Position numbers and translations under genes: made by a program. The notes beneath the pieces are model-generated. The model ran no database searches, was not told where the DNA came from, and was given only the letters and a program-made list of their open reading frames with translations. A stretch of 64,000 nt of DNA, taken from contig NC_084794.1 in the NCBI RefSeq assembly GCF_963169125.1, positions 72,947,665 through 73,011,664 of the forward strand. The letters run 5' to 3'. Source of the stretch: Humulus lupulus. Its lineage: Eukaryota; Streptophyta; Magnoliopsida; Rosales; Cannabaceae. This document shows, in pieces, positions 10,681-21,939 of the stretch. Each line of letters begins with the position of its first letter. Positions within the stretch are counted from its first letter, which is position 1.

Positions 10681-11373
10681 TTACTCTTTGACCTTTTCTT
10701 TTGAAACACACCTTAGGAGTGGCATTGAGTACCCTCTTCTGTACAACACTCTATCGACCAGGATGAACCGAGCCGATTGCCTTTGGAGGGCTCTGGCTTT
10801 GTTTCTGTCCGACGACAATACTCCATATTCTAAGTATTCAATGAAAGGTGCCATCCATGTGTCTGCTGCTTGGATTACCAGGGAGGTTTCTTCTGTTTGG
10901 ATGCTTGGTGCAGATAAACGTTCAACATGCACAATATTCAAGGTGTCAGCATCCTTTACGCTTGCTAACTTGGCCAAAGCATCAGCGTTTGAGTTCTGGT
11001 CGTGAGGTACTTGTTGGAGAGTATAATTTTCTAATTGTGCCAATAAGTCCTTTGCCTTATTCAAATAAGCAACCATCTTCAGACCTCGGGCTTGATATTC
11101 TCCAATAATTTGATTAACCACTAACTGGGAGTCATTATGGATTTCAAGTGACTTTAAGTTCATATCCTTGGCTAACCTTAATCCTGCGAGCAAAGCTTCG
11201 TATTCAGCTTCATTATTGGACGCTGTGAAGTCGAATCTGATTGCACAGTGGAATCGATGTCCTTCAGGCGTGACTAAAATCACGCCTGCTCTAGCGTTGC
11301 GCTCGTTGGAAGAGCCATCTACGAACAACTTCCAAGAAGGAGTTTGGCTTTGGGGTTGAGGCTCTTCTATCAA
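10681..11373 (-). pseudogene. Archaeal-type RNase H (second RNase H) of Gypsy-1
   Basis: 230 residues are open. FVDGSSNE carries the first catalytic Asp, NNEAEYEALLAGL the Glu, NDSQLVVNQI the second Asp, and NSNADALAKLAS the last Asp. This type of RNase H, in addition to the usual one, is a hallmark of Tat-branch plant elements. It lies between the degraded first RNase H and the integrase. The C-terminal part leads into the integrase zinc-binding region with one stop. The catalytic set is complete, but the protein would be part of a broken polyprotein. Confidence 0.88.
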
Positions 11374-11791
11374 CTCGATGTCCTGGAGCCCAGTGAGCTC
11401 TGTGACAAAGTGTGCTAGAGCTTATCCCTTCACTGTTGCTCATGGCTAGTAAGAAATATCAAACAGTCCAAGTTCAACTGCCCATTTCAATAATCGACCA
11501 GCAGCTTCCGGTTTCTACAAGACTTGCTGTAGTGGCTAGTCGGTGAGTACTGCGATGGGGTGAGCTTGGAAGTATGGTCACAGCTTCCTGGAGGCTAAGA
11601 TCAAGCAATAGGCTAATTTCTCAATGGGCGGATATCACATTTCTACCCCTATTAGCCTCTTGCTTATATAATACATAGCTTTTTGCACATGTTCCTCCTC
11701 TCTTACCAGGACAGCACTAGTAGCATATTCAGTGACCGCCAAATAGATGAACAAAATTTCTTTTTCAACTGGCTTGGATAAAATCGGTGGC
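11374..11791 (-). pseudogene. First RNase H remnant of Gypsy-1
   Basis: The minus-strand reading gives YYISKRLIGVEM, EKLAYCLILASRKL, PYFQAHPI and LLKWAVELGLFDI, the usual RNase H/tether segment after a gypsy reverse transcriptase, with several stops. It is separated from its reverse transcriptase (22602 onward) by the CACTA element, whose left end is at 11795. Confidence 0.82.
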
Positions 11792-11878
11792 TGTCACTGC
11801 ACCAAAAAGTACTTTCCACAACACATGATGATAAGTTTTTTGAAAATGTATTATTATAGATACGGTAAAGTAGAACAG

Positions 11879-12244
11879 CTAAAAGAAAAAGCACCAAATG
11901 AGAAAATGAAATTTCATAAAAACAAAAAGACAGTAAGCGGCAAATTTTAATGTTTCACTAACTCTTTTTTCCCCAATTTCTATCATTTCCATTTGACCAC
12001 ACAAAGACAACCCTAGTTGTTTTCTCTTCTGTTTTTTTCCCATGGATGCTTGTTTTATCTTATTTATCATTTCCCACTGATGATACACAGAGTCGTAGCC
12101 TTCTTCTTTTCTTTCTCTAAATTTCTTTTGCTCCACTTCCTCCACTTCACCATAGCTAGGGCTACCTTCAAGGTTGATTTCTTCATAATGGAGAGGAGTC
12201 ATTCCTCGTCCAAATCTCGGTTCCAGAAGTTTCTTCATCTCCAA
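11879..12244 (-). other. Unassigned open frame of 121 codons inside the CACTA element
   Basis: An ATG-initiated frame rich in Glu and Lys (EVEEVEQKKFRERKEEG) with a hydrophobic C-terminus. I recognise no domain. It may be chance or a captured exon; the opposite strand is also partly open. Coding status is doubtful. Confidence 0.25.
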
Positions 12245-12288
12245 CGAAAGACTTTAAGGTCATTATCTCATCTTCCTCTTCTCCAATG

Positions 12289-12289
<1 letters not shown>

Positions 12290-12321
<32 letters not shown>

Positions 12322-12322
12322 T
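12290..12322. repeat. TTA microsatellite
   Basis: About eleven uninterrupted TTA/ATT units inside the CACTA element. Confidence 0.9.
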
Positions 12323-12399
12323 CTAGCATTCAAAGGGCCATTTCCAAGATTATTCATGACGCTCTTAAATCTCGGATTGCAATCAGTAATTGGACATTA

Positions 12400-14159
12400 A
12401 TGGCCTTCTATTTGATATATCAAAAAATTAATTTGAAACCTTTGTAGGACCCAATTGAATCAGATATTTTGTGTCCTCTTTTGACTCTTATTTTTTGCCT
12501 ATCGCTACCAGGTATCCATCCCTTCCTTCATTTTCTTTTAAATCCATTATGTATATATATATTCATTCGAACATATAAATATACATATATAAGTAACAAT
12601 TAATAATTAACAAGTGTTGTTTTATATATATGCCTATCTTTATGATGGAATACCTCAAGTGCTTTGATTGATAGTGTTGAATATCTTTACGTTATTCTAT
12701 TAGCGATTATATGGGGTTTAGAGCCTAGACCACTTGCATCACTAAAGATAAATTAATAAAAAAAATTATTGAGTCAATATAACAATGATGCACTTTTGTT
12801 TTTAATGTAATAATGAATTCTATTTCTAGGATGGTGATTTATGGCTTATTTGGAGTTTCAAATGGTGGTAAAGAAGGAAGATTATGCAACTATATGGGTG
12901 CCAAAGATATGCGTTTTCCAAGAGCTGAGGTTTGTTTTCTAAATACCTAATTTCTCTCTTAGAGCATTATTTTGCTATAGGAATTATTTGCTTTTGGGGA
13001 TCATTGCCCCTGGTATATAATGTATATATGTATTTATATATATATATATAAAAAAAGTTTAATTGAGTTCAACTATATCAATGAAAATTTTGGTGATGTA
13101 GATTGGAATGTTTGAAAATATTTCTACTTGGTAATTGGAATGATGGAATACGTTTAAAAATGTGGCTTGCAAATAATGGCAATTATAGAGAGCTTAGATG
13201 GTTTACAACTTGGAAACAAAAGAGACCAAATTTTAGACTTTCAATTACCATTTGATATTTTTGGGGCTGTGATGCAAAAGTGAGTACTATTTTGTTATGG
13301 CTCTCCATTCAATTTCTAGATGCATAAATACAAACTTAATCTAATATGTTGAAGAAATAATTTGTTTGAGTTCTTACTTGAAAACTTGATTATGAGATTG
13401 GATTTTTAATTGAGTATTACTCAATTTAGTTTGAAACTTTATAAAATTAAAGATTAAGTTTTATCTAACAACGCTTATGGTTAAACAAAATAAAAAAAAT
13501 ATTGCACTCTATATGTTTGGTAAAATGTCTTAAAGACATAATATAGTGTATAAATGTTTTATATAGACACATGTATCATATACTTGATCATAGCTAAATA
13601 AACATATTGATAGCTTAACATCATGTTGAGTTAATGTTACACTTAAATTAAAAAATTCAAGTGTTTTTTTTTTCTTTCTTTCTATTATATATAATTTTCT
13701 ATAGTTTTCTTCATTATAAGCTTAGTGTTTAATAAACTGTCCAACAATTGTTTTCTTCACCGTTGTTATATAATGATATATGTTTATTTCATTTATAACA
13801 TATGCATTGTGTTTTTATTATTTGCTTAGCTTCGTGAAGTCATTTCACTTGTAGCAATTGTTGGGATTACTGGTAGTGAATCCAAGCCTCTCTTGTCTTA
13901 GAAGCAACATTTCATCTCTTCTCTAGCTATACCAGTAAGTGATGTTGGTTTATGCTTTTTCTCTATGAAAATCTGCGATTGTTATGACTTTCCACATATT
14001 ATGTTTGTTAAAATTACTATGAGAAACTTGTATACAGAAATGTCAAATTGGTTGCTTGTGTGTGTAGTCGGTCTCTTACTTCTTTTAGTGTCTTTCTATT
14101 CCGAATTTTAAGTAATTACTTTTTTTATTGAATTCTTAGTTTAGTTGAGGAGCAAACAC

Positions 14160-14204
<45 letters not shown>

Positions 14205-15318
14205 CTCATGTTTAACTGGTTTCATCATATACCATACACATTATTGTTCTAATTACATCATTTATTATATTTTTTTTTGGCTTGGTAGGACCTTTCTAAT
14301 TATTGAATAGCTTGCTCATCTAGCGTAAGTGTGTGTCATATGAATCTACATCTTAAGTAGCCTACAGATACCAATGTCTAATTGTCTACAAAGAAAAACA
14401 GGAGATTTCTTCTATAACATGACAAAATAAAAGGGACAAATCTTAGAATAATTGTCATTTATGCACTATTATATTTATATATATATATATATATATATTT
14501 GAAAGGATATGCACAATTATATTTTCATTCATATATTTTAAGTCCCATCACATGACATGGTGTGACTCCCCTTTTTCTTTAAAGGAAATGGTCCATTATA
14601 AATGTTTCTCCGAGCTCTTCTTTAACGATATCTTTTCATTATGTATTCATTTATATATATATAGATATAATATATATATATATATGTATGTGTGGGTTCA
14701 AGTCCATATAGAAAATTTTGTCTCATAATACTTTATGTTTTTGTTTTTATGTTCTTATGTTGACTATTTATATACTACAATTTGTTAAAGACAAATAAGT
14801 TAAATAATGAAAATATGCACCAAAACTTAAATTATTTCTTGCTCAAAAGTAATATTTTTTTTACCAATGTGTGTTGTGTATCTCACATCGTGGATTTAAC
14901 TTGTTGAGTTACATTGTTTAGGAGTATTTTGCTATAGAAGTTTATCAAATTCAGAATAATTTTTCTCAAATAATTATGTTTATTTTATTATTGGATTTTG
15001 TATTATTTGAAGATTTTTTTATTACATTGTTATGTAACCTATTTAAATATGTGAAGAGTTCCCAACTGATATGTAAATACCTCTTGGAGAAGACCTCTTG
15101 TATCTTAGTATGCCCAGCTCACCCATAAGAACTTGTACAGGTTCTATATATGAAATGGCATATAAGTCCACCTTGTAATAAGACATGGATTAGTTTGTTC
15201 TCAATATATGTCATTTATAATGTGAAAATTGGACTTTATATTTGTTTAATTGACTTGAAAAATTATTTGTGCTTTTACTTTTTCTTTTATTGGTAGGGAA
15301 TTTTTAAAGAATAATTAC
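12400..15318 (+). other. CACTA internal region with exon-like blocks
   Basis: Mostly AT-rich without long frames. Short open blocks lie next to splice-like sites on the plus strand. Around 12450-12512 a block ends CTACCAG/GTATCC. Around 12832-12930 a block reads YGLFGVSNGGKEGRLCNYMG before a GT. Another lies near 13829-13940 (ISLVAIVGITGSES). They could be captured host-gene exons, which is common in plant CACTA elements, but I cannot identify a parent gene and no transposase is seen. Confidence 0.35.
14160..14204. repeat. TTA microsatellite
   Basis: About fifteen uninterrupted ATT units. Confidence 0.9.
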
Positions 15319-15849
15319 TGTTAGAATTTTATATGGACTAATATAATTACAAACATAATTCTATTATCACAATTATTTTCTAGAGTGCCTACGAATAGTT
15401 ATAGACCATAATGGGATGGTTAATATTAATCTAATTGCATTTGAGACACATGGTAGCACCCTAAAGACTATAGGTTGGCCCATTAAACCATAGTGCACCA
15501 TATCTAATAATATAAGCCCAATATACCCCTTAGGGTAAGAAGGCATACGAGACATATATATATATAGAACATATATGTTGTTGGGTGAAGATAAACGTGT
15601 GGTATTGTGGTAAGGGTTTGCTATCCATTAGGTCCCTCTTGCATTTTGCACTTGTTTTTGTAGGTGAATTGAAGATTGCTAAGGAAGTAAATGGCTCAAG
15701 AAGGGATTGGCAATATGGGAGGTATGCTCTCTAGATTCTAAATCAGTGCTCTAAATAAAATGTGTTCTTGGATTGTTGCATTAGCATATAATGTTGTTCT
15801 GAATCTGATTTATGGATTTAATGCTCATAATATTGTTTACAATTTATCA
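15319..15849 (+). repeat. Copia 5' LTR
   Basis: It begins TGTTAGAATTTTATATGG and ends TTTATCA. It differs in length from the 3' copy by a 9-bp deletion (CCCAATAGG unit) and two extra TA units. Confidence 0.93.
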
Positions 15850-15851
15850 AT

Positions 15852-15867
15852 TGGTATCATGAGCAAG
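15852..15867 (+). promoter_or_regulatory. Copia primer-binding site
   Basis: TGGTATCATGAGCAAG lies two bases after the 5' LTR. It resembles the initiator-Met tRNA complement (TGGTATCAGAGC) commonly used by plant copia elements, with one extra base. Confidence 0.85.
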
Positions 15868-17027
15868 GTCATTTGAGTTTTAGGGCTTGATTTTAGTCAA
15901 AAAAATCCATTCTTTCAAAATCTGATTTTTTCACAAATTTTCGAAATCATGATATATTAATGAGGGAAATCGGGTTTGATAATGTATGTTGGGTTTTAAC
16001 AATGTTTTTTGACAAAAAATTCGTGTGTATTGTTATGAAACCGAGCTTTTCATAGAGCTCAAAAATGGTGGAAACCCATTTCTGGATTTCATATTGTTTT
16101 GACATTTTGGTTGGGAGATGGGGAGAATGGAGATGCTAGGGCCGTCAGCGACGGAGAAGGGAAGAAAACCCACGTTACAGTGGCCAAAATGGTGGTCGGA
16201 GAAGGTAGTTCCAGTCGGGTCGGACCCGCGGGCCGAATCGGGTCGAACGCGACCCGGATGCCCAAATTTTCAGAGATCAGGGACGACGAAAAACAACACG
16301 TCGTTTTGCCTCTGTCAAGCAAAAACGACATGTCGTTTAAGGGGGAAAAGAATGCGTCGTTTTGGCTATAAAACAACATGTAGTTTGGATATAAAACGAC
16401 ATGTCGTTTTTCAAAAACTACATGTCGTTTTTCCAAAAACTACATGTCGTATGGGCTTATTTAAAAAAAAACAGACCTATTTTTAGGCGCGTGGGAGTTC
16501 CATTTTGGGCAATTTTTCACCATTTCACTCTACTTTTAATACCCTATTTTATATAGGTTTATGCACAAGATTAATTCATGAATTTTATTCATAACTGTAT
16601 TTGTATTTAATCTTTTGTGGCATGAATCTTATTATATATTGTCAACAATTATTGTTTATTTTCTTGCCTGTCGTAAGAATAAGCATGTGAATTGTTTAGT
16701 AAAGAGGAACATTTAAATAATTATTTATTTAAATTGTGTTTTTTCCTCCAAAATTACATTAAGATCTATATAAGTAATTAATTATCCTATCAATAATAAT
16801 TGCTTGGTAAGGATGCTTAATATGGTGAAGAAAATTTATTAAACATTATAAATCACAATTTATCTATCCTTTCGATAGTAAATTAATGTATTTGATTATA
16901 ATGTTTAATAAATTGTTCTTACCTGTGTATGAGTTCTATTTTGTGTGTTTGTCTAAGAACTCTAGCATACATAATGATCATTTGTTATTTTGCGATCATA
17001 TATTGATGAGAAAAGAGCACAAATGAC
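15868..17027 (+). other. Copia untranslated leader with palindrome cluster
   Basis: A long leader between the primer-binding site and gag. Frames around 16089-16486 are open on both strands, but their content is the repeated palindrome described separately, so I do not treat them as genes. A GC-rich patch lies at 16130-16260 and the rest is AT-rich. Confidence 0.6.
16288..16452. repeat. Cluster of ACGACATGTCGT palindromes
   Basis: About seven copies or half-copies of AAAACGACATGTCGTTTT occur in 165 bp. The copy at 16393-16410 is a perfect 18-bp palindrome. The motif keeps a frame over several copies, giving KRHVVF-like repeats on either strand. Confidence 0.85.
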
Positions 17028-17948
17028 ATGGTTTATCATAACATGTATTTAATAGTTATTGCTCTTGTTTCTCATTCAGCTGTAAGCATTCCGAGATTCT
17101 CTGCCGTCTTGACGCTGAATGCAACCAACCACAAGCAGTGGATTGAAAATATCACGATGAACTTGACCTTCATGAAAATGGACTTGGCCTTGAGAATTGA
17201 TGAACCATCTAAGCCTGCTGATGATGCTACTGAGAAGGATAAGAAATTTTACGAGGATTGGGAACACTCCAATCGTTGTTGCTTGATGCTTATGAGATAT
17301 CACATGGACGAATCAATTCGTGATAGTATTCCTAAGTCTGAAAATGCAAATGATTTTCTTACTGCCATTAAGGAAAAGTATAAGAAATTCTCAAAGAATG
17401 AGAAGAATGAACACTTGAACATGCTACATCACACTATTTATGATGGTTCAGGTGACATTATGGCTCACATTGACAAGCTCATGGGCCACTATCATAAACT
17501 TAAGGCCATGGATATGGATCTTGGTGAGGATTACATGGTGTGGTTGGTGATGGAGAACATTCCATCTCAGTTTGATTCAATCAGATCAAGCTACAATGCT
17601 CAGAAGGAGCAATGGACTGTTGGAGAGATGTCTGCTATTCTTGCCAAGGAAGAGGAGGACATGAGAAAGTGAAGGGCAAGAAGTATCTCCATGGTGAAAA
17701 ATCCCAATAATTCTCACAAGAGAAAGTTCACTCCTAGTAACTCTAGTGACCAAAAGCATCATAAGAAGAAAACAGTTAGTTCTAAAGGGAGTGGACAGTC
17801 AGTCTCATCTTCTACTGGTCATAAGAATGAGTTTTTCAAGGGAAAATGCAACTTTTGTCAAAACTTTGGGCACAAGAAAGCTAATTGTCGAAAGCTCAAA
17901 GCTCACGTAGAAAAGAAAGGCAGTGACAAGTCGAAGAAGACCGAGTAG
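17028..17948 (+). pseudogene. Copia gag with zinc knuckle
   Basis: The capsid-like part (17028-17672; the true start could be later, near IPRFSAVLTLNATNHKQWI) shows the plant copia gag pattern: HKQWIENITMNL, DIMAHIDKLMGHYHKLKAM and AILAKEEEDMRK. A stop (TGA at 17670-17672) separates it from the nucleocapsid part (17691-17948), which is Lys-rich with a complete CCHC knuckle, CNFCQNFGHKKANC. The second part ends at a TAG at the junction where protease should follow. The first 20 or so residues, rich in hydrophobics, are probably not native to gag. Confidence 0.87.
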
Positions 17949-19380
17949 TTTGGAGCAGCATGTGTACATGGGAGACGATACAAAAGTCAAAGTTGAATTT
18001 TTGGGGACAGTCAGATTACAATTGAATACAGGACACTTCTTGGAATTACAGGATGTTGCTTACATACCCTGTATTAGGAGGAATTTGATTTCTGTATCTA
18101 TTCTGGATAGACTGGGTTATAGTCTTCATTTTGGAACTGGAAAACTTAATTTGTATCGTGACTCTCTTTTGGTTGGCAATGGAATTTTATGTGGAAACTT
18201 ATATAAACTTGTTTTGCATGATGTTACTCCTATTGTTTCTACTTCTCTTAATACTGTTGTTGGTTCTAAACGTGCAAGGTTAGATTTAAAATCTTCTATG
18301 TTGTGGCACAAACGTTTAGGCCATATCTCTAAAGATAGAATGCAAAGGTTGGTGAAAGATGGGGTTCTTCAAGATCTAGATTTTTCAGATTTTACTGCCT
18401 GTGTTGATTATATTAAATGAAAGTTAACGGCCAAGGTTACAAAAAGTAAAATAGATAGGTGCACACGATTGTTGGAGTTGATCCATACTGATATTTGTGG
18501 GCCTTTTGTTCCGCCTGCTATGGGTGGTTATAAATACTTTATCACCTTCATTGATGACTTTTCCCGGTATGGCCATGTTGAGCTCATTCGTGAAAAATCT
18601 AAATCTTTAGATGCGTTTAAGATTTTTAAGACGAAAGTTAAGCTTCAAAAGGGGAAGAAGATCAAGGCAGTTAATTCTGATAGAGGTGGAGAGTATTATG
18701 GACGTTATGATGAAGGTGGAAGGAACCCCGGGCCTTTTGCTAGGTACTTACAGGAATGTGGTATTGATGCAAGATATACAATGTCAGGAACACCCCAACA
18801 GAATGGAATTGCTGAAAGGAGAAATCGCACTCTTCTTGACATGGTGCGATGTATGTTGATTCATTCTAGTTTGCTAGAGTTTTTATGGGGTGAGGCATTA
18901 AAGACTGCAGCTTATATCTTGAATCAAGTGCCCAACAAGTCTGTCCCAAAGACGCCTTATGAGCTATGGTCAAGTAAGAAACCAAGTTTGCGTCATTTTC
19001 ATGTTTGGGGTTGCAAAGCAGAAGTGAGGCCCTATAATCCACAGTCTAAGAAACTTGATCCGAAGACCATTAGTGGCTATTTTGTGGGCTACACCATTGG
19101 ATCAAGGGGTTCCAGATTTTATTGCCCATCTCACACCACCAGGGTTATAGAATCAGATAGGGCTGTCTATTTTGAGGATGAATTTGGTTCAAGTCAAGGG
19201 TCAAGAGAAATTGTTTTTAGGGAAGAACACATTTTTGTCCCTGTACCTGTCGCTTCCGCTCCTATTGATGACCCTGTGATTGAACAGATTCCGGTAAAAA
19301 CTCATGATGAACCTCAAAATCAAGAGCAATGTGAAAATCTTGATATTGGGGATGATGAAGCTATGGTGAGAAGATCATAG
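17923..19380 (+). pseudogene. Copia integrase region (protease missing)
   Basis: The frame begins close to the nucleocapsid end with YMGDDTKVKVEFLG, a segment that normally lies some 40 residues after the protease active site, so the DSGA-type protease motif is deleted. The pre-integrase domain follows (LWHKRLGHISKDRMQRL). The zinc finger has lost its second Cys (CVDY) and has a stop near 18418. The core is complete in its acidic residues: [16 protein letters not shown] and [12 protein letters not shown]. The C-terminal part includes [20 protein letters not shown] and [20 protein letters not shown]. The frame stops at 19378-19380. Confidence 0.88.
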
Positions 19381-21028
19381 AGAACCCGCAGGTCTGCTAT
19401 TCCTAATGACTACCTTGTCTATTTACAGGAACATGAGTTTGATGTGGGAGACACTTTTGAGCCAGTTACCTATCAAGAAGTTATGAATAGTCCTCAATCT
19501 GTATTGTGGATGGATGCAATGAAAGATGAGTTGAATTCTATGTCACAAAATAAAGTTTGGGAGTTGGTTGAATTACCCAAAGGTTGCAGACCCATTGGAT
19601 GCAAATGGGGGTATAAGATCAAACGTGACTCGAATGGGCAAGTGGAAAGGTATAAGGCTAGGCTTGTGGCTAAAGGCTATAGCCAAGAGAGAAGGTATTG
19701 ATTTCAAAGAAACATTTTCACCTGTTTCCACCAAAGATTCGTTGCGAATCATTATGGCTATAGTTGCTCATTTTGATCTAGAACTCAATCAAATGGATGT
19801 GAGGACTGCCTTCTTGAATGGAGATTTATTTGAAGATGTTTACATGACTTAACTTATTGGTTTTGAGAAGTCTGGCAAAGAACACATGGTTTGCAAGCTC
19901 AAAAAGTCTATCTATGGGTTTAAACAAGAATCAAGGCAGTGGTATCTCAAGTTCGATATGATTGTCACTGCAAATGGCTTCAAGGAGAATGTAGTAGATC
20001 AATGTATATACATGAAGGTCAGTGGGAGCAGCTTTATTTTTCTAGTATTGTATGTTGACGACATCCTGCTTGCATCTAATAATTCTGATCTGTTGTCTGT
20101 GACAAAACAACTTTTGTTTAGCCATTTTGATATGAAGGATCTTGGTGAGGCTTCCTATGTGCTTGGGATTCAGATTCTTTGGGACAGGGCTAATGGTATT
20201 CTTCGTTTGTCTCAGAAGACTTACATTGATCGGATCTTGAAAAGATTCAATATGCATGCATGTTCTCTTGGGAAGGCACCGATAGTGAAGGGTAATAAGT
20301 TCTCAAAGGCCCAATATCCACAAAATGATAAAGAGAGAGATGAAATGAAGATTATTCCTTATGCGTCGCTTGTAGGCAGCTTGATGTATGCTCAAGTATG
20401 CACACGCCCAGTTATTGCTTTTGTTGTTGGTGTGTTGGCTAGATACTTGAGTGATCCTGGACTTAGTCACTGGAAAGCAGCTAAGAAGGTCATGAGGTAT
20501 CTTCAGGGTACCAAGGATCATATGTTGACTTACCGGCGAGCTGACACTCTTGATATAGTTGGGTTCAGTGATGCTGATTATGCAGGATGCGTAGATGATA
20601 AAAAGTCCACTTCAGGCTACATCTATATGATGGCTGGAGGAGCTGTTTCGTGGAAAAGTGTCAAGCAAACTCTCACAGCTTCCTCTATGATGGAGGCAGA
20701 GTACATGGCATGTTATGAGGCTACTTGTCAAGCAATATGGTTGCGGAATTTCATTTCAGCATTGGGTGTTGTAGACTCCATTTCGAGGCCGCTGAAATTG
20801 TACTATGACAATTCTGCAGCTGTAGCTTTCTCTAAGAACACTCAAAGTACTTCTCGCTCAAAGCATATTGATATTAAGTACTATTTCGTTAAAGAGAAAG
20901 TTGCTGAATCCCTCATTACCATTGAGTACACGCCTACTGCTAGCATGTTGGCAGATCCACTTACAAAAGGCTTACCTATATGTGTGTTTGCAGAACACAT
21001 TACCCGTATGGGATTACTAGGGGCCTAG
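19381..21028 (+). pseudogene. Copia reverse transcriptase and RNase H
   Basis: The reverse transcriptase begins near WMDAMKDELNSM. A small insertion at about 19690 shifts the frame within KGYSQ/REGIDFKETFSPV, and a TAA at 19850 breaks it after DLFEDVYMT. From 19886 the frame is open for 380 residues with KLKKSIYGFKQ, the catalytic LYVDDILLAS and KYLQGT-like text. The RNase H has GFSDADYAGC (first Asp), SMMEAEYMAC (Glu), LYYDNSAAV (second Asp) and the final HIDIKYYFVKE. It ends at 21026-21028. The catalytic residues seem intact; only the stop and frameshift break it. Confidence 0.9.
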
Positions 21029-21403
21029 ATTACTGAGTTCAGTGGGAGCTATTTTATGTATTGAACATGCTAGTATTTTGTGTGGAATGCTTATGACTTG
21101 TATTTATGAAACATGCATAATGATATTTGAAGTCACTTCTTATTATTGTTGTCATATATATGAATATATATATTGTTGTTTGACGAAGTGATAGGTACAA
21201 AAGAGACGAATGCGCATAGTCTCAAATTAATGTACCACATGCATGTTTGGTTTAATGATTGTTATTGTATTTGAATGTCTTCAAGACCGAATCATAAATA
21301 ATATATGTATCATACCGATATGATATTATATATGATTTATTAGACTGTCTTTTAGTGATGGACAATATTATGGTAGTTTGATTATATTGTCCAAGTGGGA
21401 GAA
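21029..21403 (+). other. Copia 3' untranslated region and polypurine tract
   Basis: No coding frame. It ends AAGTGGGAGAA next to the 3' LTR, a typical copia polypurine tract. Confidence 0.8.
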
Positions 21404-21939
21404 TGTTAGAATTTTATATGGACTAATATAATTACAAACATAATTCTATTATCACAATCATTTTCTAGAGTGCCTATGAATAGTTAAAGACCATAATGAG
21501 ATGGTTAATATTAATCTAATTGCATTTGAGGCACATGGTAGCACCCTAAAGACTATAGGTTGGCCCATTAAACCATAGTGCACCATATCTAATAATATAA
21601 GCCCAATAGGCCCAATATACCCCTTAGGGTAAGAAGGCATACGAGACATATATATAGAACATATATGTTGTTGGGTGAAGATAAGCATGTGGTATTGTGG
21701 TAAGGGTTTGTTATCCATTAGGTCCCTCTTGCATTTTACACTTGTTTTTGTAGGTGAATTGAAGATTGCTAAGGGAGGAAATGGCTCAAGAAGGGATTGG
21801 CAATATGGGAGGTATGCTCTCTAGATTCTAAATCATTGCTCTAAATAAAATATATTCTTGGATTGTTGCATGAGCATATAATGTTATTTTGAATCTGATT
21901 TATGGATTTAATGCTCATAATATTGTTTACAATTTATCA
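21404..21939 (+). repeat. Copia 3' LTR
   Basis: 536 bp matching the 5' copy. It ends TTTATCA, followed by CACTA sequence starting ATATTTGAAAG. Confidence 0.93.

Larger units (their letters stand above)
15319..21939 (+). mobile_element. Ty1/copia retrotransposon nested in the CACTA element
   Basis: Two near-identical LTRs (15319-15849 and 21404-21939) flank gag, integrase, reverse transcriptase and RNase H in the copia order on the plus strand. A primer-binding site (15852) and a polypurine tract (about 21391-21403) sit at the expected places. Five-base flanks do not match (ATTAC at left, ATATT at right), so a normal TSD is absent. About 17 substitutions separate the LTRs by eye, about 3 percent. 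The protease segment is missing and there are stops, so it is non-autonomous. Confidence 0.93.

Noticed and set aside
11879..12400. A host gene in the CACTA element
   Set aside because: Frames on both strands are similar in length, no domain is recognised and splice sites are not convincing. It is kept only as a low-confidence unassigned frame.
16089..16486. Overlapping open frames on both strands in the copia leader
   Set aside because: They are produced by the repeated ACGACATGTCGT palindrome, which reads open in several frames. There is no domain and no start context, and they lie in an untranslated leader.
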